62,772 bases of DNA from Methylibium sp. (GCA_013824165.1 PNNH01000088.1:1-62772), one strand, 5' to 3'; shown: positions 8,076-17,432, counted from the stretch's first letter. A program made the numbers and translations. The notes: a model not told the origin generated them from the sequence alone.

Positions 8076-9515
8076 ATGGCAACCATCACTTCAGCCGGCA
8101 TCGGCAGCGGTCTCGACATCGAGTCGCTGATCAGCAAGCTGGTCGCCAACGAGCGCACCCCGATCAAGCAGCTGCAGACGCGCACCACCGATCTGCAGAC
8201 CAAGCTGTCCGCCTTCGGCAAGCTGCAGAGCGGCCTCTCAACGCTGCGCGATGCCGCCGCCAAGCTGAGTCGTCCCGACATGTGGACGGCCAATCTGCCC
8301 AGCTCGACTGACCCGGCCAGTGTCAATGTCAGCGCCGGCACCGCCAGCATTCCCGGCAACTTCAGCGTCTCGGTGCAGAAGCTGGCGAGCTCGCAGACCA
8401 TCTCCAGCAAGGTTCTGCCCACTGCTCCGGCCGCTGTCGGCTCAGGCTTTCTGACCGTGCAGCTGGGCAGCTGGAACGCTGACCAGACAGAGTTCACGCC
8501 GAGAGCCGACAAGCCCTCGGTGAAGATCGACATCCTTCCGGGGCAGGACTCGATCACCGCGATTCGCGACAAGATCAACGCCTCCGGCGCTGGCGTGGTG
8601 GCGTCCATCGTCACGGACGCCAGCGGGCCGCGCCTGGTGATGCGCTCCAGCGAGACCGGCGAAAGCAATGCCTTCACCGTCAATGTGGTGGACTCCGACG
8701 GCACGATCAATGACGATGCCGGTCTGTCAGCCCTCGCCTTCGACCCCAGCGCCGGTCTCAGCACGATGACGCAGAACACCGCGGCCGGTAATGCAAGCGC
8801 CACGCTCAACGGCATCCAAGTCAACTCGCAGAGCAACACGCTGAAGGATGCGATCGACGGCCTGAATATCACCTTGCTGAAGCCGACCACGGCAGATGTG
8901 ACGCTGAGCGTCTCGCAGGACAAGGACACGATCAAGAAGACGGTCGAGGAGTTCGTCAGCGCCTACAACGCGGTGATCACGCTGATGCGCGACCAGAGCA
9001 AATACGACGCAGCCAACAAGACCGCCGGCGCCCTGCAGGGCGATGGCACGCTGATCGGCATCCAGGGCCGGCTGCGCAGCCTGACGGCCAGCTCTACCAC
9101 GCTAGGCGGCAGCCTGACACGACTCGCCGACATCGGCCTGGACCCGAGCTCGGATGGCACGCTGAAGATCGACAGCACCAAGCTCGGCAAGGCGTTGGGC
9201 AATCTGGACGACATGAAGAAGCTGCTGTCCGGCACCGACAGTGCCAACGAAGCCAACGACGGCCTGGCGCAGCAGCTGCGCCGCATGGCGGACCAGTTGC
9301 TGAGCACCGATGGCAGCCTGACGACCCGGCAAAAGGGTCTGCAGACCAATATTTCGTCCAACGGCAAGCGCGAAGAGGCGCTGGAGGACCGGGTCGCCTT
9401 GACCGAGAAGCGGCTGCGGGCCCGGTACACGGCGCTGGACACCCAGATGAGCAAGCTCAACAGCCTGTCGGGTTATGTCAATCAGCAGATGAGCCTGCTC
9501 AACAGCAGCAGCTGA
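8076..9515 (+). CDS. fliD: flagellar hook-associated protein 2 (filament cap)
   Basis: A 479-residue FliD, the pentameric cap that folds exported flagellin at the filament tip. The N-terminal hallmark is ITSAGIGSGLDIESLISKLV, followed by a coiled region (KQLQTRTTDLQTKLSAFGKLQSGL). The C-terminal FliD_C region has ANKTAGALQGDGTLIGIQGRL and ends in a long helix with YTALDTQMSKLNSLSGYVNQQM. GACCCAGGAAG precedes the ATG. A sigma-28 promoter lies just upstream and a good terminator follows, so it forms its own unit between the flagellins and fliS. Confidence 0.97.
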   Translation: MATITSAGIGSGLDIESLISKLVANERTPIKQLQTRTTDLQTKLSAFGKLQSGLSTLRDAAAKLSRPDMWTANLPSSTDPASVNVSAGTASIPGNFSVSVQKLASSQTISSKVLPTAPAAVGSGFLTVQLGSWNADQTEFTPRADKPSVKIDILPGQDSITAIRDKINASGAGVVASIVTDASGPRLVMRSSETGESNAFTVNVVDSDGTINDDAGLSALAFDPSAGLSTMTQNTAAGNASATLNGIQVNSQSNTLKDAIDGLNITLLKPTTADVTLSVSQDKDTIKKTVEEFVSAYNAVITLMRDQSKYDAANKTAGALQGDGTLIGIQGRLRSLTASSTTLGGSLTRLADIGLDPSSDGTLKIDSTKLGKALGNLDDMKKLLSGTDSANEANDGLAQQLRRMADQLLSTDGSLTTRQKGLQTNISSNGKREEALEDRVALTEKRLRARYTALDTQMSKLNSLSGYVNQQMSLLNSSS

Positions 9516-9542
9516 AGCCCGGTTCTGCCTCTTTTGCGCTCC

Positions 9543-9571
9543 AGAGCCCGGCCCTTCCGGGCTCTTTGCAT
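9543..9571 (+). terminator. rho-independent terminator after fliD
   Basis: Perfect 9-bp arms, AGAGCCCGG (9543-9551) and CCGGGCTCT (9557-9565), with loop CCCTT and a short T-rich tail. Confidence 0.75.
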
Positions 9572-9646
9572 TGGTGTGCCAGTGATCGGCAGATAAGAGG
9601 CGATACATCGCCTTACATGGCACTCAGCCGAGGGGGCGGCGGGATC

Positions 9647-9673
9647 TCAAGTTTCCGGGTGGGGGGCCGAAAA
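9647..9673 (+). promoter_or_regulatory. sigma-28 promoter of fliS
   Basis: TCAAGTTT, 11 bases, GCCGAAAA: 7/8 in both elements with exact spacing. It lies about 36 bases before the fliS ATG. Confidence 0.75.
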
Positions 9674-9709
9674 AGATCTCAACACGCCTCTTCCTGAAAG
9701 CCAGAACCC

Positions 9710-10123
9710 ATGTACGGCAACACCTCCCCCTTCGCATCGCGCGCTCACCGAGCCAGTTCGATGTACAGCAAAGTGGGCTTGGAGACCGATGTCCTGAATG
9801 CCAGCCCGCACCGCCTGGTCGCCTTGCTGTTCGACGGTCTGTCGGACGCGATGGTCCAGGCCCGCGGCGCTATCGAGCAGGGCAATGTCGAACTGAAAGG
9901 CCGCTCGCTGGGCCGCGCCGTGCGCATCCTCGACGAAGGCCTGAAAGCCGCCCTGAAGCTGGACGCCGGCCCGCTGGCACGCGATCTGAGCGATCTGTAT
10001 GCCTATATGTGCAAGCAGCTGACACACGCCAACCTGCATTCAGACCTGGCCGCCATCGAGGAATGCCAGCGCCTGCTACAGCCGGTGCGCGAGGCTTGGC
10101 ACAGCATCGGTCAAGCCGCTTGA
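9710..10123 (+). CDS. fliS: flagellin export chaperone FliS
   Basis: A 137-residue helical protein matching FliS, which binds the flagellin C-terminus in the cytoplasm and stops early polymerisation. Typical features are the N-terminal tyrosine region (MYGNTSPF...SMYSKVGLETDVLNASPHRLVALLFDGL) and the helix EGLKAALKLDAGPLARDLSDLYAYMCKQL. It starts a run of same-strand genes (fliS, fliT, PilZ gene, pilin-like gene) behind its own sigma-28 promoter. Confidence 0.95.
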   Translation: MYGNTSPFASRAHRASSMYSKVGLETDVLNASPHRLVALLFDGLSDAMVQARGAIEQGNVELKGRSLGRAVRILDEGLKAALKLDAGPLARDLSDLYAYMCKQLTHANLHSDLAAIEECQRLLQPVREAWHSIGQAA

Positions 10124-10176
10124 AACCGAACCGCCCCCTCAAGCACCCCACAAACGACTTCTCTCCGGACCGCATC

Positions 10177-10476
10177 ATGAACTCCCACCTCCTGAGCTAT
10201 TACGAAGCCATCGAGCAAGCCAGCGCTGACATGCTGTCCGCCGCCCGATCCGGCAACTGGGACGAAGTCGTCAAGCTCGAAGGCGCTTGTGTGCTGCTGA
10301 TCTCGCAGCTTAAGCATGCCGCCGCTCAGCGCCAGCTGGCGCCTGAGGAGAGCAAGCTGAAAACGCGCATCATGCAGCGCATCCTGCTCAACGACGCCGA
10401 GATCCGCCACCTGGCCGAGCCGTGGCTGGAAGACCTGGACCAGATGCTGGGCGGCCGCAGCTCCATGGTGCACTGA
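10177..10476 (+). CDS. fliT: FliT-like flagellar chaperone
   Basis: A 99-residue helical protein in the usual fliT position after fliS. FliT binds FliD and, in enterics, represses FlhDC. The frame is open 56 codons further upstream, but that part overlaps fliS, so I use ATG 10177, which starts MNSHLLSYYEAIEQAS. Features are SADMLSAARSGNWDEVVKLEGACVLLISQLK and a C-terminal helix with MQRILLNDAEIRHLAEPWLEDLDQML. Sequence conservation in FliT is low, so the call leans on size, helical pattern and position. Confidence 0.85.
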   Translation: MNSHLLSYYEAIEQASADMLSAARSGNWDEVVKLEGACVLLISQLKHAAAQRQLAPEESKLKTRIMQRILLNDAEIRHLAEPWLEDLDQMLGGRSSMVH

Positions 10477-10509
10477 CAGCCTGAAGCGCCGGTGCACCCA
10501 CCGGCCGAG

Positions 10510-11262
10510 ATGCCCATGCCTATCGAAAGCCTCCGCAGCTCGACATCCAACCTCGACGATTTCCGCATCGATGCGGGCGCCGAGGTGCTGGCGCTGCTGC
10601 GCCAGATTCAACAGGACCGCCTGCGCGTCAGCCTCGGCACACCCGAGGGCATCACGCTGCACGCCCCCTTGATCGAGGTCGATCCCGGACTGGGCGGCCT
10701 GTGTTTTTCGGTGCGGGGCGATGAGCCCGAGCTGGACGCGCTGCAGCGCAGCGACGAGGTGCTCGGGCTGGCCTATCTGGACAGCATCCGGCTTGAGTTC
10801 GAGCTGGGCCGCTTGCTGCTGGTCAAGGGTGCCCGCGAGGTCACCTTGCGCGCCCCCATCCCGCCCCTGCTCTACCGCTTCCAGCGCCGCCAGGCTTTTC
10901 GCGTGCAGCCGCTGGGCAGCAACTATCCGCGCGTGCAGCTGCGCCATCCGCACTGGCCCGAGCTGTCGCTGCAGCTGCGGGTGCTGGATGTCAGCATCAG
11001 CGGCCTGGCCCTGCTGCTCCCCAACGGCACGCCAGAGATCGCGGCCGGCGAGAGCCTGGTCGGCGTGCAGGTCGAGCTCGAGCGCGACAGCCACTTCGTC
11101 GCCACGCTCAAGCTGCAGCATCTCAGCTCGGGCGGCCCTGAGGCCGAAGGCATCCGGCTGGGCTGCGCCTTCACCGCCATGCCGGACGGCGCCGAGCGGG
11201 CGCTGCAGAGCTTCATCGATCTGACCCAGAAGCGCCAGCGCCTGCTGGCGAAGAAGGCCTAG
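10510..11262 (+). CDS. ycgR: YcgR-like PilZ protein, c-di-GMP flagellar brake
   Basis: About 250 residues. The N-terminal half resembles the YcgR/FlgV (PilZN) domain. The C-terminal half is a PilZ domain with the c-di-GMP signature: RRQAFR (R127xxxR131) and DVSISG (D160xSxxG165). YcgR binds c-di-GMP and slows the motor by contacting FliG or MotA. An in-frame GTG at 10492 and an ATG at 10516 are alternative starts. Its place after fliT, and the GGDEF response regulator elsewhere in this window, are consistent with nucleotide-controlled swimming. It probably shares a transcript with fliS and fliT. Confidence 0.88.
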   Translation: MPMPIESLRSSTSNLDDFRIDAGAEVLALLRQIQQDRLRVSLGTPEGITLHAPLIEVDPGLGGLCFSVRGDEPELDALQRSDEVLGLAYLDSIRLEFELGRLLLVKGAREVTLRAPIPPLLYRFQRRQAFRVQPLGSNYPRVQLRHPHWPELSLQLRVLDVSISGLALLLPNGTPEIAAGESLVGVQVELERDSHFVATLKLQHLSSGGPEAEGIRLGCAFTAMPDGAERALQSFIDLTQKRQRLLAKKA

Positions 11263-11270
11263 TCATCGCC

Positions 11271-11774
11271 ATGACCGCCCGCACTGCCATCGCGCTGCGC
11301 GGCTTCACGCTGCTGGAATTGGCCGCGGTGATGGCGATCACCGGCATCGTGATGGCGATGGCCGTGCCGAGTTACGCGAACTTCGCTGCACGGCAACAGT
11401 TGCGAGCAGCGGGCGAGACGCTGGCCCTGGACCTGCGCCTGGCACGCGAGGAAAGCCTGCGCGGCGCCAGCGTCTTCATCAGCTACCGAGCGGGCCGCGA
11501 TTGGTGCTGGGGCATCAGCCATGGCCAGCCCTGCGACTGCAGCAAGGGCGGCGTGCCCGTCTGCAGCATCAGCCGCGGCGTGGCCGCCGACTACCCGCGC
11601 GTGGAACTGCGGCCCGGAGAATCCCTGCAGTTCGAGCCCGGCATGGGGCGTCTGCTGGCAGCCGGGCAGTCCGAACTCGCGACCTCGGCGGGCCACCGCC
11701 TGAGCGTGCAGACCAATCTGATGGGCCGCAGCCATCTGTGCGGACCCGACGCGCCCAAGCCGGGCGCGTGCTGA
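11271..11774 (+). CDS. GspH/FimT-type pseudopilin
   Basis: A 167-residue type IV pilin-like protein. The leader MTARTAIALRG is followed by the prepilin peptidase cleavage site G11/F12 and the helix FTLLELAAVMAITGIVMAMA, with the conserved Glu at position +5 (E16). The C-terminal part resembles a GspH/FimT minor pseudopilin and has six Cys, one cluster being PCDCSKGG. The start is 8 bases after the PilZ gene, so it is probably in the fliS-fliT-PilZ transcript. A pilin in a flagellar operon is unusual; it may work with type IV pilus or type II secretion machinery coded elsewhere. Confidence 0.85.
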   Translation: MTARTAIALRGFTLLELAAVMAITGIVMAMAVPSYANFAARQQLRAAGETLALDLRLAREESLRGASVFISYRAGRDWCWGISHGQPCDCSKGGVPVCSISRGVAADYPRVELRPGESLQFEPGMGRLLAAGQSELATSAGHRLSVQTNLMGRSHLCGPDAPKPGAC

Positions 11775-11813
11775 AGACCGTCGCGCGCGGATGCCGCGCG
11801 CCACGCGTCTTCA
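11772..11813. terminator. two-way hairpin spanning both stop codons
   Basis: Outer arms TGAAGAC (11772-11778) and GTCTTCA (11807-11813) contain the stop codons of the pilin-like gene and of fliE. Inner arms GCGCGCGG (11783-11790) and CCGCGCGC (11794-11801) enclose ATG. It probably ends or separates the two converging transcripts. There is no T-run on either strand. Confidence 0.55.
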
Positions 11814-12140
11814 CACCTGCATGTTCATGATTTCCGAGTAGGCCGAAACCAGGCGGTTGCGCACCTGCAGCGTCGCCTGGAAGCCGATCTGCGCCTTCTG
11901 CATGGCGACCATGGTTTCCTCCAGGCTGACCGTCGGGTTGTCCAGCTGCACTTCGCGCTGCAGGCGCTGCGCTTGCATCTGCTGCTGGCTGACACCCTTC
12001 ATCGCCTGGGCCATGGCATTGCCGAAGCTGGCGCCGCCGACCTCCTCGGTCGTGCGCTTGGCCAGCGGCTGGCCATTGACGGCCAGGCCGGCGCGCGCGG
12101 CGGCTTGGGCGAAATCAAAAGGCTTGAGCTTGAGGTCCAT
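11811..12140 (-). CDS. fliE: flagellar hook-basal body protein FliE
   Basis: A 109-residue FliE, the periplasmic adaptor that joins the MS ring to the proximal rod. The conserved C-terminal half reads VSLEETMVAMQKAQIGFQATLQVRNRLVSAYSEIMNMQV. The frame is open far upstream, but ATG 12140 is preceded by GGGGAG and gives the expected length. It is transcribed away from fliF, as in enterics, and ends against the pilin-like gene. Confidence 0.95.
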   Translation of the reverse strand: MDLKLKPFDFAQAAARAGLAVNGQPLAKRTTEEVGGASFGNAMAQAMKGVSQQQMQAQRLQREVQLDNPTVSLEETMVAMQKAQIGFQATLQVRNRLVSAYSEIMNMQV

Positions 12141-12396
12141 CGTGCACTCCCCGTGCTGGCGGCGCGCGCGCAAAAACGGAGCGCACACAACCTCAGCAGG
12201 CCAGCGAATGCTACGCAAGCCCCGGCCGCAGCAAGGGAGGAACTGCACTCGCTTACTCGGCCTGTTCCGCGCTTTCTTTAGGGGGCGAATCCGAATAATT
12301 GCCACAAAGGTATTGCTGGCCGGAATGCCGTGACAAAGCGCACGGTTGGCCGCCGGACAAGCCCCACCGAACTGCAAGAAAACCGGCCACCGCCCC

Positions 12397-14073
12397 ATGG
12401 ACAACGCTCTCGCCTCTCCAGCCCCCGCCGCCCTGGTGCCAGTCGCCCAGCCCGACGGCTTCGGCGCGCGCCTGGCCGCGATGCCCACGCGCAGCAAGAT
12501 CGGCCTGGGCCTCGGGCTGGCCGCGTTGGCGGCCGTGGTGCTGGCGATGTCGCTGATGGGTTCCAAGGGCGACTACCGCCCGGTCTTCACCGGTCTATCC
12601 GACAAGGATGGCGGCGCGGTGATCGCCCAGCTGGCGACGATGAACGTGCCCTACCGCAATGAGCCGGGCGGCACCATCCTCGTGCCGGCCAGCCAGGTCT
12701 ACGACGTGCGCATGAAGCTGGCCTCGGCCGGCCTGCCCAAGGGCAGCTCGGTGGGCTTCGAGCTGATGGACAAGACTTCCATCGGCCAGACCCAGTTCAA
12801 CGAACGACTGAACTTCCAGCGCGCGCTGGAGGGCGAGCTGACCCGCACCATCACCGCGCTGGCCGATGTGGCCGATGCCCGCGTGCATCTTGCCATGCCG
12901 CAGCAGAACGGCTTCTTCCGCGAGCAGCAAAAGCCCAGCGCCTCGGTGATGCTGACGCTACGCGGCGGCCGCACGCTGGACCGCGCGCAAGTGGCCGGCA
13001 TCGTGCACCTGGTCTCGGCCTCGGTGCCTGAGCTCAATCCCAAGGCGGTCAGCGTGCTGGACTCGACCGGCGCCCTGCTCTCCAACGCCGGCGACAACGG
13101 CACCGGCCTGGACAGCCAGCAGCTGCAATACAAGCAGCAGATCGAGGCCAACCTCAACAAGCGCATCTACGAACTGCTGGAGCCGGTGGTGGGCCGCGAG
13201 AACCTGCGCGCCACCGTCAGCGCCGATCTCGATTTCTCGCAGGTCGAGTCGACCGCCGAGGAGTACAAGCCCAACCAGGGCGCCAATGCCAATGCCGCCG
13301 TGCGGAGCCAGCAGACCCAGGAATCCAGCAATGGCACGCCCGGCCTGCCGAGTGGCGTTCCGGGCGCCGCGGCCAATCAGCCGCCGGTACCGGCCACCGC
13401 CCCGATCAATGGCCAGGCCCAGGCGCTGCAGCCCGCACAAGGCGGCGCCGGCAACAACAGCGCGCGCCGGGAAGCGGTGACCAATTACGAGCTGGACAAG
13501 ACGGTGCGCGTCACGCGCAATGCCGTCGGCGCGGTGCGCCGCCTGAATGCGGCGGTGGTGGTGAACCACCGCTCGGTGACCGACGCCAAGGGCAAGACCA
13601 GCACCGTGGCCCTGCCTCAGGCCGAGCTCGACAAGCTGACCGAGCTGGTGCGCGAGGCCGTGGGCTTCAGCCAGGACCGCGGCGATTCGATCAAGCTGAT
13701 CAGCGCCCCCTTCGTGATCGAGAAGCCCGAGCTGGTGGAAGTGCCGCTGTGGCGCGAGCCTTGGGTGATCGACCTGCTGCGCACGGCCGCCGTGCCGCTG
13801 GCCCTGGTGATCGTGGCGCTGATCGCAGTGTTCGGCTTCATTCGCCCGGCCTTGCGCGCGGCCAACCCGCCGCCGCCGCCGGAAGCGCCGGCCGAGAGCC
13901 AGCTGAGTGCCGTGGTCGACGAGGCGAACGAACTGCCGGGCGCCGCCTTGCTGCCCGCCCTGGAAGGCCCGGCCACCAACGACAAGCTGGAGCGCGCGCG
14001 CATCCTGGCCAAGGAGAACCCGCTGGCCGTCGCCAACATCATGCGCGACTGGATCAACGGCGAGTCCGCCTGA
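12397..14073 (+). CDS. fliF: flagellar MS-ring protein FliF
   Basis: A 558-residue FliF, which forms the membrane MS ring under the rod. There is an N-terminal membrane span (IGLGLGLAALAAVVLAMSLM, about 35-54), ring-building YscJ/FliF domains with GLPKGSSVGFELMDKTSIGQTQFNERLNFQRALEGEL, and a Pro/Ala/Gly/Gln-rich loop at about residues 310-360. A second span lies near 460-485. The tail NDKLERARILAKENPLAVANIMRDWI binds FliG. An in-frame start 17 codons upstream exists, but ATG 12397 gives the normal N-terminus. It heads the fliFGHIJ series. Confidence 0.96.
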   Translation: MDNALASPAPAALVPVAQPDGFGARLAAMPTRSKIGLGLGLAALAAVVLAMSLMGSKGDYRPVFTGLSDKDGGAVIAQLATMNVPYRNEPGGTILVPASQVYDVRMKLASAGLPKGSSVGFELMDKTSIGQTQFNERLNFQRALEGELTRTITALADVADARVHLAMPQQNGFFREQQKPSASVMLTLRGGRTLDRAQVAGIVHLVSASVPELNPKAVSVLDSTGALLSNAGDNGTGLDSQQLQYKQQIEANLNKRIYELLEPVVGRENLRATVSADLDFSQVESTAEEYKPNQGANANAAVRSQQTQESSNGTPGLPSGVPGAAANQPPVPATAPINGQAQALQPAQGGAGNNSARREAVTNYELDKTVRVTRNAVGAVRRLNAAVVVNHRSVTDAKGKTSTVALPQAELDKLTELVREAVGFSQDRGDSIKLISAPFVIEKPELVEVPLWREPWVIDLLRTAAVPLALVIVALIAVFGFIRPALRAANPPPPPEAPAESQLSAVVDEANELPGAALLPALEGPATNDKLERARILAKENPLAVANIMRDWINGESA

Positions 14074-14103
14074 TCACCGCACGCCCATAGAAACCTTCGC
14101 GAG

Positions 14104-15108
14104 ATGCCCACCATGGACGACAAAGGTGTTGAAGACGCAGCCATCCTGCTGATGTCCCTCGGCGAGGAAGAAGCCTCCGAGGTGTTCAAGCATCTGCAGC
14201 CCAAGGAAGTGCAGAAGCTCGGCGAAACCATCGCCAAGCTCAAGGTGGTCCCGCGCGAGAAAGTGGAACAGGTGCTCACCCGATTCGATGCGGTGGCCGA
14301 GACGCAGAGCATGCTGGTTTCCGACACCGACGAATACGTGCGTACCGTGCTGCGCAGGGCGCTGGGCGAGGACAAGGCCAATCTGCTGCTGGACCGCATC
14401 CTGCAAGGCGGCGACGTCTCGTCGATCGAGAGCCTGAAGTGGATGGACGCCAACTCGGTGGCAGAGCTGCTGCGCAACGAGCACCCGCAGATCATCGCCG
14501 CCATATTGGCCCACCTGGACTTCGACCAGACCAGCTCAGTGCTGAAGGTCTTCACCGAACGGCAGCGCAACGAGGTGCTGATCCGCATCGCCACGCTCGA
14601 CGGTATCCAGCCGATGGCGCTGAAGGACCTCAACGAGGTGATGAGCCAGGTGCTGGCCGGCGGCGAACGCATGAAGAAGTCGAACCTGGGCGGCGTCAAG
14701 ACCGCGGCCGAGATCATCAACATGATGGGCTCCAGCGTCGAAGCCTCAGTGCTGGACTACATCCGCGAGGCCGACGGCGACCTGGCGCAGAAGATCATGG
14801 ACAACATGTTCACCTTCGACGATCTGGAGAAGATCGACGACAAGGGCATCCAGGCCGTGCTCAAGGAAGTGCAGAGCGAATCGCTGGTCGTGGCGCTCAA
14901 GGGTGCCAGCCCGGAACTGCGCGAGAAGATCTTCCGCAACATGTCCAGCCGCGCCGCCGAAACGCTGCGCGAAGACCTGGACTCGCGCGGCCCGGTGCGC
15001 CTGTCCGAAGTCGAGAGCGAGCAAAAGGAAATGCTCAAGATCGTGCGGCGCCTGGTCGACGAAGGCCAGATCGTGCTGATGGGCGGCGGCGACGACCAGT
15101 TCCTGTGA
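14104..15108 (+). CDS. fliG: flagellar motor switch protein FliG
   Basis: A 334-residue FliG, the rotor protein that takes torque from MotA. The N-domain binds FliF (GVEDAAILLMSLGEEEASEVFKHL). The middle domain has the EHPQ motif near residue 125 (LLRNEHPQIIAAILAHL). The charged C-terminal torque helix includes KGASPELREKIFRNMSSRAAETLREDL. ATG 14104 is used; ATG 14113 is an alternative. Confidence 0.97.
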   Translation: MPTMDDKGVEDAAILLMSLGEEEASEVFKHLQPKEVQKLGETIAKLKVVPREKVEQVLTRFDAVAETQSMLVSDTDEYVRTVLRRALGEDKANLLLDRILQGGDVSSIESLKWMDANSVAELLRNEHPQIIAAILAHLDFDQTSSVLKVFTERQRNEVLIRIATLDGIQPMALKDLNEVMSQVLAGGERMKKSNLGGVKTAAEIINMMGSSVEASVLDYIREADGDLAQKIMDNMFTFDDLEKIDDKGIQAVLKEVQSESLVVALKGASPELREKIFRNMSSRAAETLREDLDSRGPVRLSEVESEQKEMLKIVRRLVDEGQIVLMGGGDDQFL

Positions 15109-15175
15109 CAACCATGCGCCACGCTGACATCCATGAGCAAGCGAAGGCCGGGCCGGCTTCGCACGAGGGGCTGAC

Positions 15176-15958
15176 ATGACACCACGCGGTCCCCGCCAAG
15201 TGCCTCCGCCCGAGCGCCGCACCGGCGAAGAGCGACGCACGCCTTATGCCCGCTTCATCCCCCGCGAGGAGCTCTCCGGCTTCTCCGCCTGGAACCCCGA
15301 AGCGCTGGAAGGTGCACCGACGGCCGAGCGGCCTGGCATCTTCGCGCCGGCGGCGGCACCGGCGCCGGCCGCAAAGTCTGAGCCGCCCCCGCCGCCCGAG
15401 CCCCAGATCGACGAACTGCTGCATGCCGCCCGCCAGGCCGGCTATCAGGACGGCTACCGCGACGGCCTGTCGGCGCTGGAGGCTTTCAAGCAGAGTTTTG
15501 CCAAGCAGATGAGCGCGCAGATCGGCACCCTGGTGCAGAGCTTCGATGCGGAGTTTGGCGCGCTCGAAGCGCAGATGGCGCAGTCCCTCGCCAGCATGGC
15601 CGTGGAACTGGCGCGTCAGGTGGTGCGCAGCGAGATCACGCAGCGCCCTGAGCACATCGCACAGGTCGCGCACGACGCGGTCGAGGCGCTGCAGCTGTCG
15701 GCCCGCCATGTGCGGGTGCGCGTCAATCCAGCCGACCTGCCCTTGGTGATGGACGGCGCTGGTGAGACCCTGCGTGCGCGCGAAGCCCAGGTGCTGCCCG
15801 ATGCCGAGGTGCCGCGCGGTGGCTGCAAGGTGGATTCGGATATCGGCAGCGTCGATGCCACGCTGGCCAGCCGCTGGCTGCAGGTCGCGCAGGCGATGGG
15901 CCAGACCTCGCTGTGGGAAGACCGCCGCGGCAGTGATGAATCAGGAGCCCAGCCATGA
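15176..15958 (+). CDS. fliH: flagellar export ATPase regulator FliH
   Basis: A 260-residue FliH, the negative regulator and stator of the FliI ATPase. It has the N-terminal Trp motif ([12 protein letters not shown]) that contacts FlhA/FliN, an Ala/Pro-rich linker, a Gly-rich helical repeat segment ([18 protein letters not shown]), and a C-terminal FliI-binding domain with [10 protein letters not shown] and [26 protein letters not shown] precedes the ATG. The end overlaps the fliI start by ATGA. Confidence 0.93.
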   Translation: MTPRGPRQVPPPERRTGEERRTPYARFIPREELSGFSAWNPEALEGAPTAERPGIFAPAAAPAPAAKSEPPPPPEPQIDELLHAARQAGYQDGYRDGLSALEAFKQSFAKQMSAQIGTLVQSFDAEFGALEAQMAQSLASMAVELARQVVRSEITQRPEHIAQVAHDAVEALQLSARHVRVRVNPADLPLVMDGAGETLRAREAQVLPDAEVPRGGCKVDSDIGSVDATLASRWLQVAQAMGQTSLWEDRRGSDESGAQP

Positions 15959-17388
15959 GCGCGACCGAAACCCGCCTGGAGCGCTGGGGCCGCTATATGG
16001 AGGACCTGCAGTCCTTCGCCGCCACCCCTGTGCCGCTGGAGCCGCAGGGCAAGCTGGTACGTGTGGCCGGCATGGTGCTGGAAGCCACCGGTGTGCGCGT
16101 GCCGGTGGGCTCGGTTTGCGAGATCCATCTGCCGCGCACCGGCAACAGCAGCCGCCGCGGCAGTCCGCCGGTGAAGGCCGAGGTAGTCGGCTTCTCGGGC
16201 GACCGCGCCTTTCTGATGCCCACCGACGAGGTGCAAGGCCTGTCCAGTGGCGCCATGGTGCTGCCGCGCTTCACGCCGCCGCAGGCGCCGCAGCTGGGCA
16301 AGCCGCAACACCCCTGGCGCCGCGATGAAGACCGCGGCCTGCACCTGCCGATGGGCGCGGGCCTGCTGGGCCGCGTGGTCGATTCGCATGGCCATCCGCT
16401 GGACCGCAGGGGCCCGCTGGAGAACGTGCACGACGAGCCCATGATCCGCCGCCCCATCAACGCGATGGACCGCGACCCGGTGCGCACGCCGCTGGACACC
16501 GGCGTGCGCTCGATCAACGCCATGCTCACCGTGGGCCGCGGCCAGCGCCTGGGCTTGTTCGCCGGCACCGGCGTGGGCAAGTCGGTGCTGCTGGGCATGA
16601 TGGCGCGCTACACCCAGGCCGATGTGATCGTGGTCGGCCTGATCGGTGAACGCGGCCGCGAGGTGAAGGAATTCATCGAGGACATCCTCGGAGAGGAAGG
16701 CATCCAGCGCTCGGTGGTGGTAGCCGCCCCGGCCGATGCGCCACCGCTGGTGCGCATGCAGGGCGCGACCTATGCGACGGCGATTGCCGAGCATTTCCGC
16801 GACAAGGGCCAGCATGTGCTGCTGCTGATGGATTCGCTGACCCGCTACGCGATGGCGCAGCGCGAGATCGCGCTGGCCATCGGCGAGCCGCCGGCCACCA
16901 AGGGCTATCCGCCCAGCTGCTTTGCCAAGCTGCCGCAACTGGTGGAGCGCAGCGGCAACGGCCTGGCCGGCGAAGGCTCTATCACCGCCTTTTACACCGT
17001 GCTCAGCGAGGGCGACGACCAGCAGGATCCGATTGCCGATGCGGCACGAGGCATTCTGGATGGCCACATCGTGCTGTCGCGCGAGCTGGCCGAGGCCGGC
17101 CACTATCCGGCGATCGACATCGAGCGTTCGATCTCGCGCGTGATGGGCAATGTGGCCAGCACGCCGCACCTGGAGTCGGCGCGGCGCTTCCGCCAGCTGC
17201 TCGCCAAATACAACAAGGCGCGCGATCTGATCCAGCTCGGCGCCTACCAAAGCGGCCACGACCATGAGCTGGACATCGCCGTGCGCCTGCATCCGGACAT
17301 GGTCCGCCTGCTGCAACAAGACATGCACACACCCGCTGCGCTGACGACCAGCGTCTCGCAACTGCAAACAGTGGTCAATCAGGGCTGA
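15955..17388 (+). CDS. fliI: flagellum-specific ATPase FliI
   Basis: A 477-residue F1-beta-like ATPase that energises flagellar protein export. Walker A is [12 protein letters not shown] (about 201-212), the Walker B strand is [27 protein letters not shown], and [19 protein letters not shown] is diagnostic for the family. It overlaps fliH by four bases. Its stop lies just before a sequence that looks like a FliA -10 element for fliJ. Confidence 0.97.
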   Translation: MSATETRLERWGRYMEDLQSFAATPVPLEPQGKLVRVAGMVLEATGVRVPVGSVCEIHLPRTGNSSRRGSPPVKAEVVGFSGDRAFLMPTDEVQGLSSGAMVLPRFTPPQAPQLGKPQHPWRRDEDRGLHLPMGAGLLGRVVDSHGHPLDRRGPLENVHDEPMIRRPINAMDRDPVRTPLDTGVRSINAMLTVGRGQRLGLFAGTGVGKSVLLGMMARYTQADVIVVGLIGERGREVKEFIEDILGEEGIQRSVVVAAPADAPPLVRMQGATYATAIAEHFRDKGQHVLLLMDSLTRYAMAQREIALAIGEPPATKGYPPSCFAKLPQLVERSGNGLAGEGSITAFYTVLSEGDDQQDPIADAARGILDGHIVLSRELAEAGHYPAIDIERSISRVMGNVASTPHLESARRFRQLLAKYNKARDLIQLGAYQSGHDHELDIAVRLHPDMVRLLQQDMHTPAALTTSVSQLQTVVNQG

Positions 17389-17401
17389 TTTCGGCCGATA
17401 A
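17375..17401 (+). promoter_or_regulatory. possible internal sigma-28 promoter before fliJ
   Basis: A perfect FliA -10, GCCGATAA (17394-17401), lies just after the fliI stop. The -35 is poor (TCAATCAG at the right spacing). It could boost fliJ-fliK late in assembly. The weak -35 leaves real doubt. Confidence 0.35.
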
Positions 17402-17432
17402 GCGATAGACGGAGAGCTGTACAAGGATCGCC

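Noticed and set aside
12373-12389. Sigma-54-like site (TGGCC...CTTGCA on the minus strand) before fliE
   Set aside because: The distance between GG and GC is one base too long for sigma-54, and no better match was found in the fliE-fliF gap.
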